Source: an uncultured Clostridium sp. (GTDB lineage Bacteria > Bacillota > Clostridia > TANB77 > CAG-508). From it: a stretch of 9,569 nt of DNA. Each line of letters begins with the position of its first letter. Position 1 is the first letter of the stretch. Made by a program: the position numbers and the translations under genes. The stretch spans positions 1-9,569 of the forward strand of contig USQS01000030.1 of the NCBI GenBank assembly GCA_900556865.1, in the 5' to 3' direction. Of the stretch, positions 1-6,424 are shown in pieces. A model generated the notes under the pieces. The model did not search any database. It was given only the letters and a program-made list of their open reading frames with translations, and was not told where the DNA came from.

Positions 1-26
1 TAGCCGATTAATATAATATCCCCAAA

Positions 27-578
27 TTGAAGGCTTTTACCCCCGTATGTACTACTGAAATGATAGCATTTTCTAAAGCATACACACATTTTCAAAAAAT
101 GAATACTGAGTTATTAGGACTAAGTATAGACAGTAATGCATCACATCTGGCATGGATGAATGATATATACCAAAGAACTAGAATAGTGCTACCATTTCCT
201 ATAGTTGCAGATAGAAGTGGAGAAATTGCAAGATTATATGGTATGATTTCAAAAGATATAAGTAGTACTCAAACAGTAAGAGATGTTATTATAATTGATC
301 CAGAAAGTACAATAAGAGTAATATTAACATACCCACTAAATGTAGGGAGAAACATAGCAGAAATAATTAGAACAGTTCAAGCACTTCAAATGGCAGATTG
401 TGCAAAAGCTTCTACCCCTGTAAATTGGATTCCAAACCAACCAGTGATTTTACCAGCACCGCAAACTTATCCGGAACTAGAAAAAAGAAAAGAATATATT
501 GAGCAAAATAATAATGGAATTAGTTGGTATTTAAGTTTTAAAGAGCCACAAGAAAATTGTTTAAAAGAGGATTTTTAG
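27..578 (+). CDS. 1-Cys peroxiredoxin (Prx6/AhpC-TSA family), N-terminally truncated
   Basis: This encodes the main body of a Prx6-type thiol peroxidase, a cytosolic enzyme that reduces peroxides. The signature FTPVCTTE lies at residues 4-11 (peroxidatic Cys8 with Thr5), the conserved active-site Arg is Arg85 in VRDVIIID, and the family-typical C-terminal region follows (ATPANW-like STPVNW near 129-134, SWYLSF near 166-171). Two more cysteines are Cys125 and Cys178. In intact homologues about 40-45 residues precede FTPVC. Here the frame is open only back to base 12 and is closed by TAA at 9-11, so the first beta strands are missing or lie in another frame outside the window. The TTG at 27 has no ribosome site in front and is unlikely to be a native start. 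The family call is firm; whether the gene is functional cannot be told from this window. A terminator overlaps its stop codon. Confidence 0.8.
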   Translation: MKAFTPVCTTEMIAFSKAYTHFQKMNTELLGLSIDSNASHLAWMNDIYQRTRIVLPFPIVADRSGEIARLYGMISKDISSTQTVRDVIIIDPESTIRVILTYPLNVGRNIAEIIRTVQALQMADCAKASTPVNWIPNQPVILPAPQTYPELEKRKEYIEQNNNGISWYLSFKEPQENCLKEDF

Positions 579-597
579 AAAATCCTCTTAAATTTTT
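565..597 (+). terminator. Intrinsic terminator of the peroxiredoxin gene
   Basis: A perfect 11-bp stem (565-575 pairing with 579-589, AAGAGGATTTT/AAAATCCTCTT) closes a 3-base loop that is the TAG stop codon itself (576-578). It is followed by a short T run at 593-597. The terminator therefore begins inside the last codons of the gene. Confidence 0.8.
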
Positions 598-713
598 AGT
601 TAAATAGGTATTTATTAATTTTAGAAGGCATAAAGATGTAGATAAATTCAGAAAATGATACATACTACAAAAATTAAAATTTATTCTTTTTAGCTGTCAA
701 ATTAACAAAACTC

Positions 714-742
714 TTGATTTTTGGCTTAATATATAGTAAAAT
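714..742 (+). promoter_or_regulatory. SigA-type promoter for gltX
   Basis: TTGATT (714-719) and TAAAAT (737-742) are separated by 17 bases, a good vegetative promoter. It lies about 120 bases before the gltX start. The rest of the 282-base gap between the peroxiredoxin and gltX holds no convincing gene. The leader contains an AT-rich imperfect hairpin (803-812 with 815-825) but no T-box sequence that I can recognise. Confidence 0.6.
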
Positions 743-860
743 ATAGCTAATAAATTAGTAGAGGAAAGAAGAAAGTTGAAAAATAATTATAATTTTGGTA
801 GTGCTAAAATTTGAAAATTTTTAGCTAGATTTATGCCTTGAGGAAGGGATGATATAAAAA

Positions 861-2510
861 ATGATATATAAAGATTTAGCAGATTTAATTTTTCCAAATG
901 CAAAGGAAATAAGTTATTATGAAGAAAAATATCCAGAAAGAGATTTACCTGAAGGAGCTGTAGTTACTAGATATGCACCAAGTCCAACAGGTGTTGTTCA
1001 TATTGGTGGAATATATCAATCATTAGTTGCTATAATGGAAGCTAAAAAAACAGATGGCGTTTTTTTCTTAAGAATAGAAGATACGGACCAAAAAAGAGAA
1101 ATAGAAAATGCAATATCAGATATTGTAAATAGCTTAATAGATTTTGAAATGAAGCCAGATGAAGGAATGCTAAATGAAGAAGAATCTTTTGGAAATTACG
1201 GACCATATAAACAATCTCAAAGAAAAGAAATATATGAGGCATATGCTAAATATTTAATAGAGCAAGGAAAAGCATATCCATGTTTTTGTTCTCCAGAAGA
1301 TGGAGAAGCTATAAGACAAAAACAAGAAGAGGCTAAAATAAGACCTGGATATTATGGAATATGGGCAAAATGCAGAAATATTACTGTAGAAGAAGCTATA
1401 AATAGAATAAATAATGGAGAAGATTATGTTATTAGATTTAAGTCTCCAGGAAGAGAAGATAGAAAAATAAAACATAAAGATATTATAAAAGGAAATGTGG
1501 AATTCCCTGAAAATGACCAAGACATTGTTATTATAAAATCAGATGGTCTTCCAACATACCATTTTGCACATGCGGTAGATGATCATTTAATGAGAACTAC
1601 TCATGTAATTAGAGGAGATGAATGGCTAGCTTCTGTTCCACTTCATTTGCAATTATTCCAAGAACTAGGATTTAAACCACCTAAGTATGCACATATTGCA
1701 CCAATTTTGAAAAATGATCAAGGAAATAAACGTAAATTAAGTAAAAGAAAAGACCCAGAATCTGCAGTTTCTTATTATAAAGAAGAAGGTATACCTGTAG
1801 AAGCTGTTAAAGAATATTTGCTTAATATTGCAAATTCCAGCTTTGAAAATTGGAGAAGAGCAAACCCAGACAAAAATATTGAAGAATTTGATTTTAAATT
1901 AAATAAAATGAGCGTTAGTGGAGCTTTGTTTGATATGGTTAAGCTTTTAGATATTGGTAAAACAGTAATTTCTAAAATGACAGCAGAAGATGTTTATGAT
2001 AATGTTTTTGAGTGGGCAAAAAAATATAATAAAGAATTAGAAGAAATGTTAAAAGATAAAGATTATAGCTTAAAAGTGTTTGGTATAGAAAGAGGAAACA
2101 AAAAACCAAGAAAAGATATTTCTAAATGGTCGGAAGTTCAAGAAAACATTCAATATATGTATGATGAGAAATTCTTTAATAGCAATATAGAATATCCTTA
2201 TCAAGTAATAAATTCTAAAGAAGATATTAATAAAATTTTATCTTTATATATTGAAAAATATTTTGATGAAAATGATGACAAGGAAATGTGGTTTAATAAA
2301 ATTAAGGATTTAGCTGAAGAGTGTGGCTATGCAAGAGAAGTTAAGGAATTTAAAGCAAATCCAGGTATGTATAAAGCACATGTTGGGGATGTAAGTACTG
2401 TTTTAAGAGTTGCCTTAACAGGAAGAACAAACACACCAGATATGTATGAAATAATTAAAGTACTTGGAAAAGAAAGTGTATTGAAAAGACTAAAAAGAGC
2501 TAAAATTTAG
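861..2510 (+). CDS. gltX: Glutamate-tRNA ligase (GluRS, class I)
   Basis: It charges tRNA-Glu with glutamate in the cytosol and, in many Clostridia that lack GlnRS, also mischarges tRNA-Gln for repair by GatCAB; that second role is inference. The class I signature is RYAPSPTG (37-44) followed by HIGG (47-50, the HIGH motif), and the second ATP motif is KLSKR at 292-296. Cys141, Cys143 and Cys171 resemble part of the zinc-binding insertion of bacterial GluRS. The RIEDTD block is at 71-76. At 549 residues it matches the longer clostridial GluRS subgroup rather than the roughly 480-residue standard form. The ATG at 861 follows a GGAAGGG site at 842-848 with a rather long 12-base gap; a 2-codon ATG-ATA-TAA minigene (849-857) sits in that gap. 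It appears monocistronic, with its own promoter and terminator. Confidence 0.96.
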   Translation: MIYKDLADLIFPNAKEISYYEEKYPERDLPEGAVVTRYAPSPTGVVHIGGIYQSLVAIMEAKKTDGVFFLRIEDTDQKREIENAISDIVNSLIDFEMKPDEGMLNEEESFGNYGPYKQSQRKEIYEAYAKYLIEQGKAYPCFCSPEDGEAIRQKQEEAKIRPGYYGIWAKCRNITVEEAINRINNGEDYVIRFKSPGREDRKIKHKDIIKGNVEFPENDQDIVIIKSDGLPTYHFAHAVDDHLMRTTHVIRGDEWLASVPLHLQLFQELGFKPPKYAHIAPILKNDQGNKRKLSKRKDPESAVSYYKEEGIPVEAVKEYLLNIANSSFENWRRANPDKNIEEFDFKLNKMSVSGALFDMVKLLDIGKTVISKMTAEDVYDNVFEWAKKYNKELEEMLKDKDYSLKVFGIERGNKKPRKDISKWSEVQENIQYMYDEKFFNSNIEYPYQVINSKEDINKILSLYIEKYFDENDDKEMWFNKIKDLAEECGYAREVKEFKANPGMYKAHVGDVSTVLRVALTGRTNTPDMYEIIKVLGKESVLKRLKRAKI

Positions 2511-2520
2511 CTCTTTTTAA
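2492..2520 (+). terminator. Intrinsic terminator of gltX
   Basis: The inverted repeat AAAAAGAGCTAAA/TTTAGCTCTTTTT (2492-2504 with 2506-2518) ends in a T run inside the 3' arm. The gltX stop codon TAG (2508-2510) lies in the 3' arm, so the hairpin is built partly from the last six codons. Its symmetry would let it also act on the minus strand. Confidence 0.8.
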
Positions 2521-2599
2521 GTTTATAAAGTATAAACTATATTGTAAAAAAGCTAAAATAAAAGATATAATAGTAGAAATTAAAGAATATATTTTAATA

Positions 2600-2641
2600 A
2601 ATAAAACATTGAATTTAGAGTTTATTAAAAAATAAAACATT
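2600..2641 (+). promoter_or_regulatory. Weak candidate promoter with an 11-bp direct repeat
   Basis: TTGAAT (2609-2614) and TAAAAC (2633-2638), 18 bases apart, could be a vegetative promoter for the two-gene unit that follows. The 11-mer AATAAAACATT occurs twice, at 2600-2610 and 2631-2641, 31 bases apart (about three helical turns), bracketing this candidate. In sequence this AT-rich the repeat may be chance. Nothing else is evident in the 164-base gap 2511-2674. Confidence 0.3.
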
Positions 2642-2674
2642 ATAAATTAAAGTGTTTTTAGAAAGGAGTTTTTT

Positions 2675-3286
2675 GTGAAAGTAATTTTAGTAAATGGTGG
2701 ACCTCATAAAGATGGATGTACAAATGTTGCATTAGAAGAAATTGCAAAAATATTAAAGAGTGAGAAAATTGAAACAGAGATTATGTGGCTAGAAAATAAC
2801 CCTATAGGAGGCTGTATAGGATGCAATTATTGTCTTCAAAATGGAAATAGGTGTTTTATGGATGACAGAGTAAATGAATTTTTGGAAAAAGTGGAAACTA
2901 CAGATGGTTTTGTATTTGGAAGTCCTGTACATTTTGCAGGAGCAAGTGGAGCTCTTACATCTTTTTTAGATAGGGCTTTTTATGGAAGAGGAAGCCTTTT
3001 TGCAGGAAAGGTATGTGCTTCAGTTGTAAGCTGTAGAAGAGGTGGAGCAAGCTCTGCATTTGACCAAATTAATAAATATGCTTTAATGAGTAATATGTTT
3101 TTGGTAGGTAGTTCATATTGGAACCAAATTCATGGAACTAATAAAAATGAGGCAAAGCAAGATTTAGAGGGATTACAAACAATGAGAAATTTAGGAAGAA
3201 ATATGGCATATATTTTAAAATGTATTAATTTAGATGTACCAAAACCAGAAATAGAAAAGAATTTCAAAACAAACTTTATAAGGTAA
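2675..3286 (+). CDS. Iron-sulfur flavoprotein-like NAD(P)H-dependent FMN reductase
   Basis: A flavodoxin-fold protein of the NADPH-dependent FMN reductase / iron-sulfur flavoprotein superfamily, probably moving electrons through FMN in the cytosol; its physiological partner is unknown. The N-terminal strand and phosphate-binding loop is VNGGPHKDGCTN (6-17). A compact cysteine motif C47-x2-C50-x2-C53-x6-C60 matches that used by iron-sulfur flavoproteins to hold a [4Fe-4S] cluster. GSPVHFAGASG (81-91) is the typical FMN-contacting second loop. The length of 203 residues is normal. The start is GTG at 2675 with a strong AAAGGAG site at 2662-2668. It lies 22 bases before the deacetylase gene, so the two are likely co-transcribed. 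The cluster is inferred from the motif only. Confidence 0.85.
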   Translation: MKVILVNGGPHKDGCTNVALEEIAKILKSEKIETEIMWLENNPIGGCIGCNYCLQNGNRCFMDDRVNEFLEKVETTDGFVFGSPVHFAGASGALTSFLDRAFYGRGSLFAGKVCASVVSCRRGGASSAFDQINKYALMSNMFLVGSSYWNQIHGTNKNEAKQDLEGLQTMRNLGRNMAYILKCINLDVPKPEIEKNFKTNFIR

Positions 3287-3308
3287 AACTTGCCAAAGGA
3301 GGAGAGGT

Positions 3309-4175
3309 TTGCATATTCATGTTATTAAAGTAAATTATAAAGTGATATTTGGTATTGGAATATTAATAATTTTAATATTATTAGGTTTTATGTTAAAACC
3401 ATGTTTCGCAAAAAAAGAAACAGATGGTATAAGTTTGCCAATTATAATGTATCATAGTGTTTTAAAAGATACAGTAAGAAGCGGAAAATATGTTATAACA
3501 CCAAATCAACTAGAAGCGGATTTTAAATATATAAAAGAAAAAGGCTATAATACAATTACAATGAATGATTTAATAAAATATGTAGAAGATGAAAATGCAT
3601 CTTTACCAGAAAAGCCAATAATTATAACTTTTGATGATGGTTATTATAATAATTTTACTTATGTATTGCCTTTACTTGAAAAATATGAAATGAGGGCTGT
3701 AATTTCAATTGTTGGAGAATATACAGATAATTATTCAAAAACAGATGAAGCAAATGCAAATTATAGCTATCTTAGGTGGAAAGATATAAAACAAATGATG
3801 GAAACAGGTTTAGTGGAATTCCAAAATCATACTTACAATTTACATTCAAATAAAAATGGTAAAAGAGGAACAAAGAAAAAAGTTTCTCAAACACAAGAGC
3901 AATATGAAAAGTATTTATCTGAAGATATATTAAAATTACAAAAAGAATTTGAAGGAAATACCAACTTTGTTCCAAGTACGTTTACATATCCTTTTGGGGC
4001 AATTTCTAAAGAATCTATAGATATTATAAAAAATATGGGATTTAAAGCGTCATTATCATGTGAAGAAGGAATAAATTATATTAACAAAGATAAAGAAAGA
4101 CTATTTTTACTTAAAAGAAATAATAGACCTAGCAGAATAAGTTCTGAAAAATTTTTCTCTAAATTATTAAAATAG
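3309..4175 (+). CDS. Membrane-anchored polysaccharide deacetylase (NodB/CE4 family)
   Basis: Probably removes acetyl groups from N-acetylated cell-wall or surface glycans outside the membrane. A single hydrophobic segment at about residues 11-28 serves as signal anchor, followed by the NodB fold: MYHS at 47-50, the catalytic TFDDG motif at 107-111 (metal Asp and catalytic Asp), the metal-binding histidines in NHTYNLH (His174 and His179) and TYPFG at 226-230. All four blocks are intact. The NHTYNLH variant is common in Firmicutes enzymes of this group. The start is TTG at 3309, chosen because AAAGGAGGAG (about 3295-3304) sits just upstream and no ATG is available before the hydrophobic segment. 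The substrate (peptidoglycan, spore cortex or exopolysaccharide) cannot be told. No terminator is visible between it and sigG. Confidence 0.88.
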   Translation: MHIHVIKVNYKVIFGIGILIILILLGFMLKPCFAKKETDGISLPIIMYHSVLKDTVRSGKYVITPNQLEADFKYIKEKGYNTITMNDLIKYVEDENASLPEKPIIITFDDGYYNNFTYVLPLLEKYEMRAVISIVGEYTDNYSKTDEANANYSYLRWKDIKQMMETGLVEFQNHTYNLHSNKNGKRGTKKKVSQTQEQYEKYLSEDILKLQKEFEGNTNFVPSTFTYPFGAISKESIDIIKNMGFKASLSCEEGINYINKDKERLFLLKRNNRPSRISSEKFFSKLLK

Positions 4176-4180
4176 ATTAA

Positions 4181-4209
4181 GCATAAATATTTGAGAATAA
4201 AAAATACTT
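4181..4209 (+). promoter_or_regulatory. Candidate SigF/SigG-type promoter of sigG
   Basis: GCATA (4181-4185) fits the GHATR -35 of forespore sigma factors. With a 17-base spacer, AATACTT (4203-4209) matches five of seven positions of the CATWHTA -10. In Bacillus subtilis sigG is transcribed by SigF and then by SigG itself, so this would fit an autoregulated forespore gene. It is a sequence match only. Confidence 0.45.
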
Positions 4210-4257
4210 CTTTTGGAAATAATTAAAATAAGATTATTTCTAAAGGAGGTTTTCTTT

Positions 4258-5031
4258 TTGATAAACAAAGTAGAAATCTGTGGAGTAAACACAGCTAAAC
4301 TACCAGTGCTATCAAATGAAGAAAAAAATGAATTATTTATTAAAATAAAAAAGGGAGACAATAATGCAAGAAAAGCATTTGTAAATGGAAATTTAAGATT
4401 AGTACTTTCGGTTATTCAAAGGTTTAGAGGAAGAGGAGAATCGGCAGACGATTTATTTCAAGTTGGTTGTGTGGGCTTAATAAAGGCAATAGACAATTTT
4501 GATTTAACGCAAGGTGTACAATTTTCAACATATGCAGTGCCGATGATTATTGGAGAAGTGAGAAGATACTTAAGAGATAACAATAGTATAAGAGTAAGTA
4601 GGTCAACAAGAGACTTAGCATACAAAATTATTCAATATAAGGAAAAATATAATAAAGAACATGGAAAAGAGCCAAAAATTGAAGAAATTGCAAAAGAATT
4701 GGAAATTAAAAAAGAAGAAGTAGCCTTTAGTTTAGATGCTATACAAGATCCAATTTCTTTGCAAGAGCCGATTTATAATGACGGAAAAGATAATATTTAT
4801 ATAATGGATCAAGTAAAAGATAAAAAAAATACGGATGAATCGTGGGCTGAAAATATGACTATTATGCAAGCGATGAAAAGATTAAATGAGAAAGAAAAGG
4901 AAATTGTAATTAAAAGGTTTTTTGATGGAAGAACACAGATGGAAGTTGCAACAGAGATAGGAATATCTCAAGCACAGGTTTCGAGGCTTGAAAAAAGTGC
5001 TATTGATCATATAAAAAGATGGTATAATTAG
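4258..5031 (+). CDS. sigG: RNA polymerase sporulation sigma factor SigG
   Basis: The late forespore sigma factor, switching on genes for spore DNA protection and germination. The N-terminus NKVEICGVNT (3-12) is diagnostic of SigG. Region 2.2 is DDLFQVGCVGLIKAIDNF (64-81), region 2.3/2.4 follows (FSTYAVPMIIGEVRRYLRD, 89-107), and the region 4.2 helix-turn-helix covers about 226-249 (TQMEVATEIGISQAQVSRLE). Asn45, which in B. subtilis SigG matters for recognition by anti-sigma factors, is present. The start is TTG at 4258, set by AAAGGAGG at 4242-4249 and by family alignment. An in-frame extension to 4213 exists but lies upstream of this site. The product is 257 residues, as expected (260 in B. 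subtilis). In Bacillus sigG follows spoIIGA-sigE; those genes are not upstream here. ymxH follows 71 bases downstream. Confidence 0.96.
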   Translation: MINKVEICGVNTAKLPVLSNEEKNELFIKIKKGDNNARKAFVNGNLRLVLSVIQRFRGRGESADDLFQVGCVGLIKAIDNFDLTQGVQFSTYAVPMIIGEVRRYLRDNNSIRVSRSTRDLAYKIIQYKEKYNKEHGKEPKIEEIAKELEIKKEEVAFSLDAIQDPISLQEPIYNDGKDNIYIMDQVKDKKNTDESWAENMTIMQAMKRLNEKEKEIVIKRFFDGRTQMEVATEIGISQAQVSRLEKSAIDHIKRWYN

Positions 5032-5102
5032 TAGATTTTTTTTGTTTCTAGAATATAATGTTTTAAGGAAATTAATTTTGGTTTTATGGAAGGAGCAAAA
5101 AG

Positions 5103-5339
5103 ATGAATGATAAAGGGATGGATTTTAGAAAAAAAGAAGTTATAAACATAACAGATGCAACAAGACTAGGCTATGTGCAAGATGTTTGTGCAGATTTAGA
5201 AACAGGGAGAATAACCTCTATAATTGTACCGGGTGGAACAAATAAGTTATTAAATTTTTTTTCCTCAAGTAATGATATTGTTATAGAATGGGAAAAAATA
5301 AGAAGTATAGGAGATGACTTAATTTTAGTAGAATTGTGA
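5103..5339 (+). CDS. ymxH: YlmC/YmxH family sporulation protein (PRC-barrel)
   Basis: A small protein made essentially of one PRC-barrel domain, in a family conserved across spore formers; its biochemical role is not established. Family features are KKEVINI (10-16), the RLGYV turn (22-26), D-x-E-TGRITSIIVPG (31-44) and the closing WEKIRSIGDDLILVE block. The length of 78 residues is typical. The ATG at 5103 follows a strong GGAAGGAG site at 5088-5095. In Bacillus a ylmC gene also lies just downstream of sigG, so the order sigG-ymxH supports both calls. The gene ends in TGA, which shows that TGA is a stop in this genome. A perfect TATAAT (5054-5059) lies upstream without a good -35, so transcription probably reads on from sigG. 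Confidence 0.92.
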   Translation: MNDKGMDFRKKEVINITDATRLGYVQDVCADLETGRITSIIVPGGTNKLLNFFSSSNDIVIEWEKIRSIGDDLILVEL

Positions 5340-5353
5340 AAGTTTTGTGAATT

Positions 5354-5380
5354 TTAGCACTTGGGTATTGACATTGCTAA
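5354..5380 (+). promoter_or_regulatory. CIRCE-like operator (HrcA binding site) of hsp20
   Basis: TTAGCACTT, nine bases, then CATTGCTAA. This matches the CIRCE consensus (TTAGCACTC-N9-GAGTGCTAA) at 15 of 18 arm positions with the exact nine-base spacing. It overlaps the -35 hexamer of the hsp20 promoter, where bound HrcA would block RNA polymerase. The three mismatches are all at the inner ends of the arms. Confidence 0.7.
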
Positions 5381-5395
5381 AAAAAGAGGTATAAT
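5368..5395 (+). promoter_or_regulatory. Consensus SigA promoter of hsp20
   Basis: Perfect TTGACA (5368-5373) and perfect TATAAT (5390-5395) with a 16-base spacer. The expected start of transcription near 5402 gives a leader of about 85 bases before the hsp20 ATG. The -35 lies inside the CIRCE-like element, suggesting a strong promoter held down by a repressor. Confidence 0.85.
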
Positions 5396-5406
5396 AATAA
5401 ATGTAA

Positions 5407-5462
5407 TTGATAAAGAGGTTTATCAAAATATATGTGCCACTCCCATCAAGTGTCAACACATA
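5407..5462 (+). promoter_or_regulatory. Structured 5' leader of hsp20 (two hairpins)
   Basis: Hairpin 1 is a perfect 8-bp stem TTGATAAA/TTTATCAA (5407-5414 with 5419-5426) with a GAGG loop. Hairpin 2 is TATGTG/CACATA (5431-5436 with 5457-5462) with an inner CACT/AGTG stem (5438-5441 with 5449-5452). ACTCC (5439-5443) could instead pair with GGAGT of the ribosome site (5474-5478). A thermosensor role is possible but only inferred. Confidence 0.45.
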
Positions 5463-5486
5463 AATAATTTTAAGGAGTTGATTATT

Positions 5487-5903
5487 ATGATGATGATACC
5501 AAGAAGAAATGATTTTGATTTATTTGAGGATATGTTCGGAGATGCATTTTTTACTAAAGGAGAAAGTAAATTAATGAAAACAGACATTAAAGAGAAAAAA
5601 GATAAGTATATAATTGATGTCGATTTACCTGGGTATGAAAAAGATGGAATAAAATTAAACATTCAAGAAGGATATTTAACAATTCATGCAACAGTAAACA
5701 AAGAAGAAAAAGATGAAGAAAAAGGTAAATTCGTTCGTAAGGAAAGATATTCAGGAGAATGTTCAAGAAGTTTTTATGTTGGAGAAAATGTTACAGAAAG
5801 TGAAATAAAGGCTAAATTTAAAAATGGAACATTAACAATAGAAGTTCCAAAAAAAGAAGAAAAGAAAGAATTACCAGAAAAAAAATATATACCAATAGAA
5901 TAA
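5487..5903 (+). CDS. Small heat shock protein Hsp20 (alpha-crystallin family)
   Basis: An ATP-independent holdase chaperone that binds unfolding proteins in the cytosol. The alpha-crystallin domain spans about residues 29-122 and carries the hallmark A-x3-N-G-x-L motif (A109, N113, G114, L116). The C-terminal tail holds an I-x-I anchor (IPI, 135-137), used by the family for oligomer assembly. The N-terminal arm is short and contains DLFEDMFGDAFF (11-22). The length of 138 residues is usual. The start is the first of three consecutive ATG codons at 5487, after AAGGAG at 5472-5477. The frame stays open back to a TTG at 5361, but that position is upstream of the promoter and is excluded. The CIRCE-like operator implies HrcA control. 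Confidence 0.94.
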   Translation: MMMIPRRNDFDLFEDMFGDAFFTKGESKLMKTDIKEKKDKYIIDVDLPGYEKDGIKLNIQEGYLTIHATVNKEEKDEEKGKFVRKERYSGECSRSFYVGENVTESEIKAKFKNGTLTIEVPKKEEKKELPEKKYIPIE

Positions 5904-5906
5904 AAG

Positions 5907-5942
5907 ATTATCCCCATGTCAAAATATTGAGATGGGGATAAT
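5907..5942 (+). terminator. Hairpin after hsp20, terminator-like but without a T run
   Basis: ATTATCCCCAT/ATGGGGATAAT (5907-5917 with 5932-5942) form an 11-bp stem, extended after a G-G mismatch by TCAA/TTGA (5919-5922 with 5927-5930). It begins three bases after the hsp20 stop. On the plus strand the following bases are A-rich, so it lacks the U tract of a classical terminator and may serve as a 3' stabiliser or a weak terminator. Confidence 0.55.
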
Positions 5943-5963
5943 TAAAAAAATCAAAGGTCAGGC

Positions 5964-5989
5964 ACTTTTATTTTTTTATAGCATATAAT
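5964..5989 (+). promoter_or_regulatory. Candidate mother-cell (SigE/SigK-type) promoter of sigK
   Basis: CATATAAT (5982-5989) fits the CATA-start -10 of mother-cell sigma factors. AC at 5964-5965 lies 16 bases upstream, as in the SigK consensus (AC-N16-CATAnnnTA, the last base differing). A good SigE -35 is not evident. The embedded TATAAT (5984-5989) has no matching vegetative -35. It lies 26 bases before the start codon. Confidence 0.35.
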
Positions 5990-6075
5990 TTGTTATAGAA
6001 AAATGGAGGTGCTTTATGTTTTCAAGTGTTTTTTGGGCAGGTTTTATAGAATTTTTAAAGTCAGCTGTATTAGTA

Positions 6076-6082
6076 GTTCGGA
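6076..6082 (+). other. Frameshift site 1 in sigK (GTT C GGA)
   Basis: Reading GTT-CGG leads to TAG at 6097-6099. Skipping C6079 gives Val-Gly-Tyr, matching the pattern around the SigK pro/mature junction (LVS-YVKNN in B. subtilis). The downstream frame is closed just upstream by TAG-TAG (6071-6076). Confidence 0.85.
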
Positions 6083-6424
6083 TATATTACGGGAAGTAGC
6101 TTATTTCCTGAACCATTAACACCAGAAGAAGAAAAAATAGTAGTTGAGAAATTAGCTGAAAAAGATGAGGAAGCACGCAATTTATTAATAGAAAAAAATT
6201 TAAGATTAGTTGTTCATGTATGTAAAAAATATTTAAATACAAATATAGATCAAGATGATTTATTATCAATAGGTACAATAGGTTTAATAAAAGGTGTAAA
6301 TAGTTTTAAGCCTGAAAAAGGGTCGAAATTATCGACATATGTTTCTAGATGTATAGATAATGAAGTTTTAATGTATTTAAGAGCTACAAAAAAATTAAAT
6401 GCAGAGGTATATTTAAATGAGCCA

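Noticed and set aside
743..860. T-box riboswitch in the gltX leader
   Set aside because: The leader is too short and lacks the conserved T-box sequence and an adjoining terminator; only a weak AT-rich hairpin is visible.
1042..1520. Two minus-strand ORFs inside gltX
   Set aside because: They are antisense to a clearly conserved gene, have no ribosome site and translate to low-complexity F/L/S/Y-rich strings typical of the reverse of AT-rich coding sequence. The same holds for minus ORFs at 3772-3975, 4167-4361, 5453-5662, 6087-6278, 6613-6900 and 8312-8671.
4213..4257. N-terminal extension of SigG
   Set aside because: The strong AAAGGAGG site and the family N-terminus place the start at TTG 4258; the extension would contain the ribosome site itself.
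5337..5339. TGA read as tryptophan or other sense codon
   Set aside because: ymxH ends normally at TGA just where the family ends, and tryptophan is encoded by TGG throughout.
5361..5486. N-terminal extension of Hsp20 from a TTG
   Set aside because: It would start upstream of the promoter and read through the operator, and has no homology to the family.
5943..5970. CtsR operator near TCAAAGGTCAGG
   Set aside because: Only one partial GGTCA unit is present, without the tandem GGTCAAA heptamers, and it is downstream of hsp20 rather than before it.
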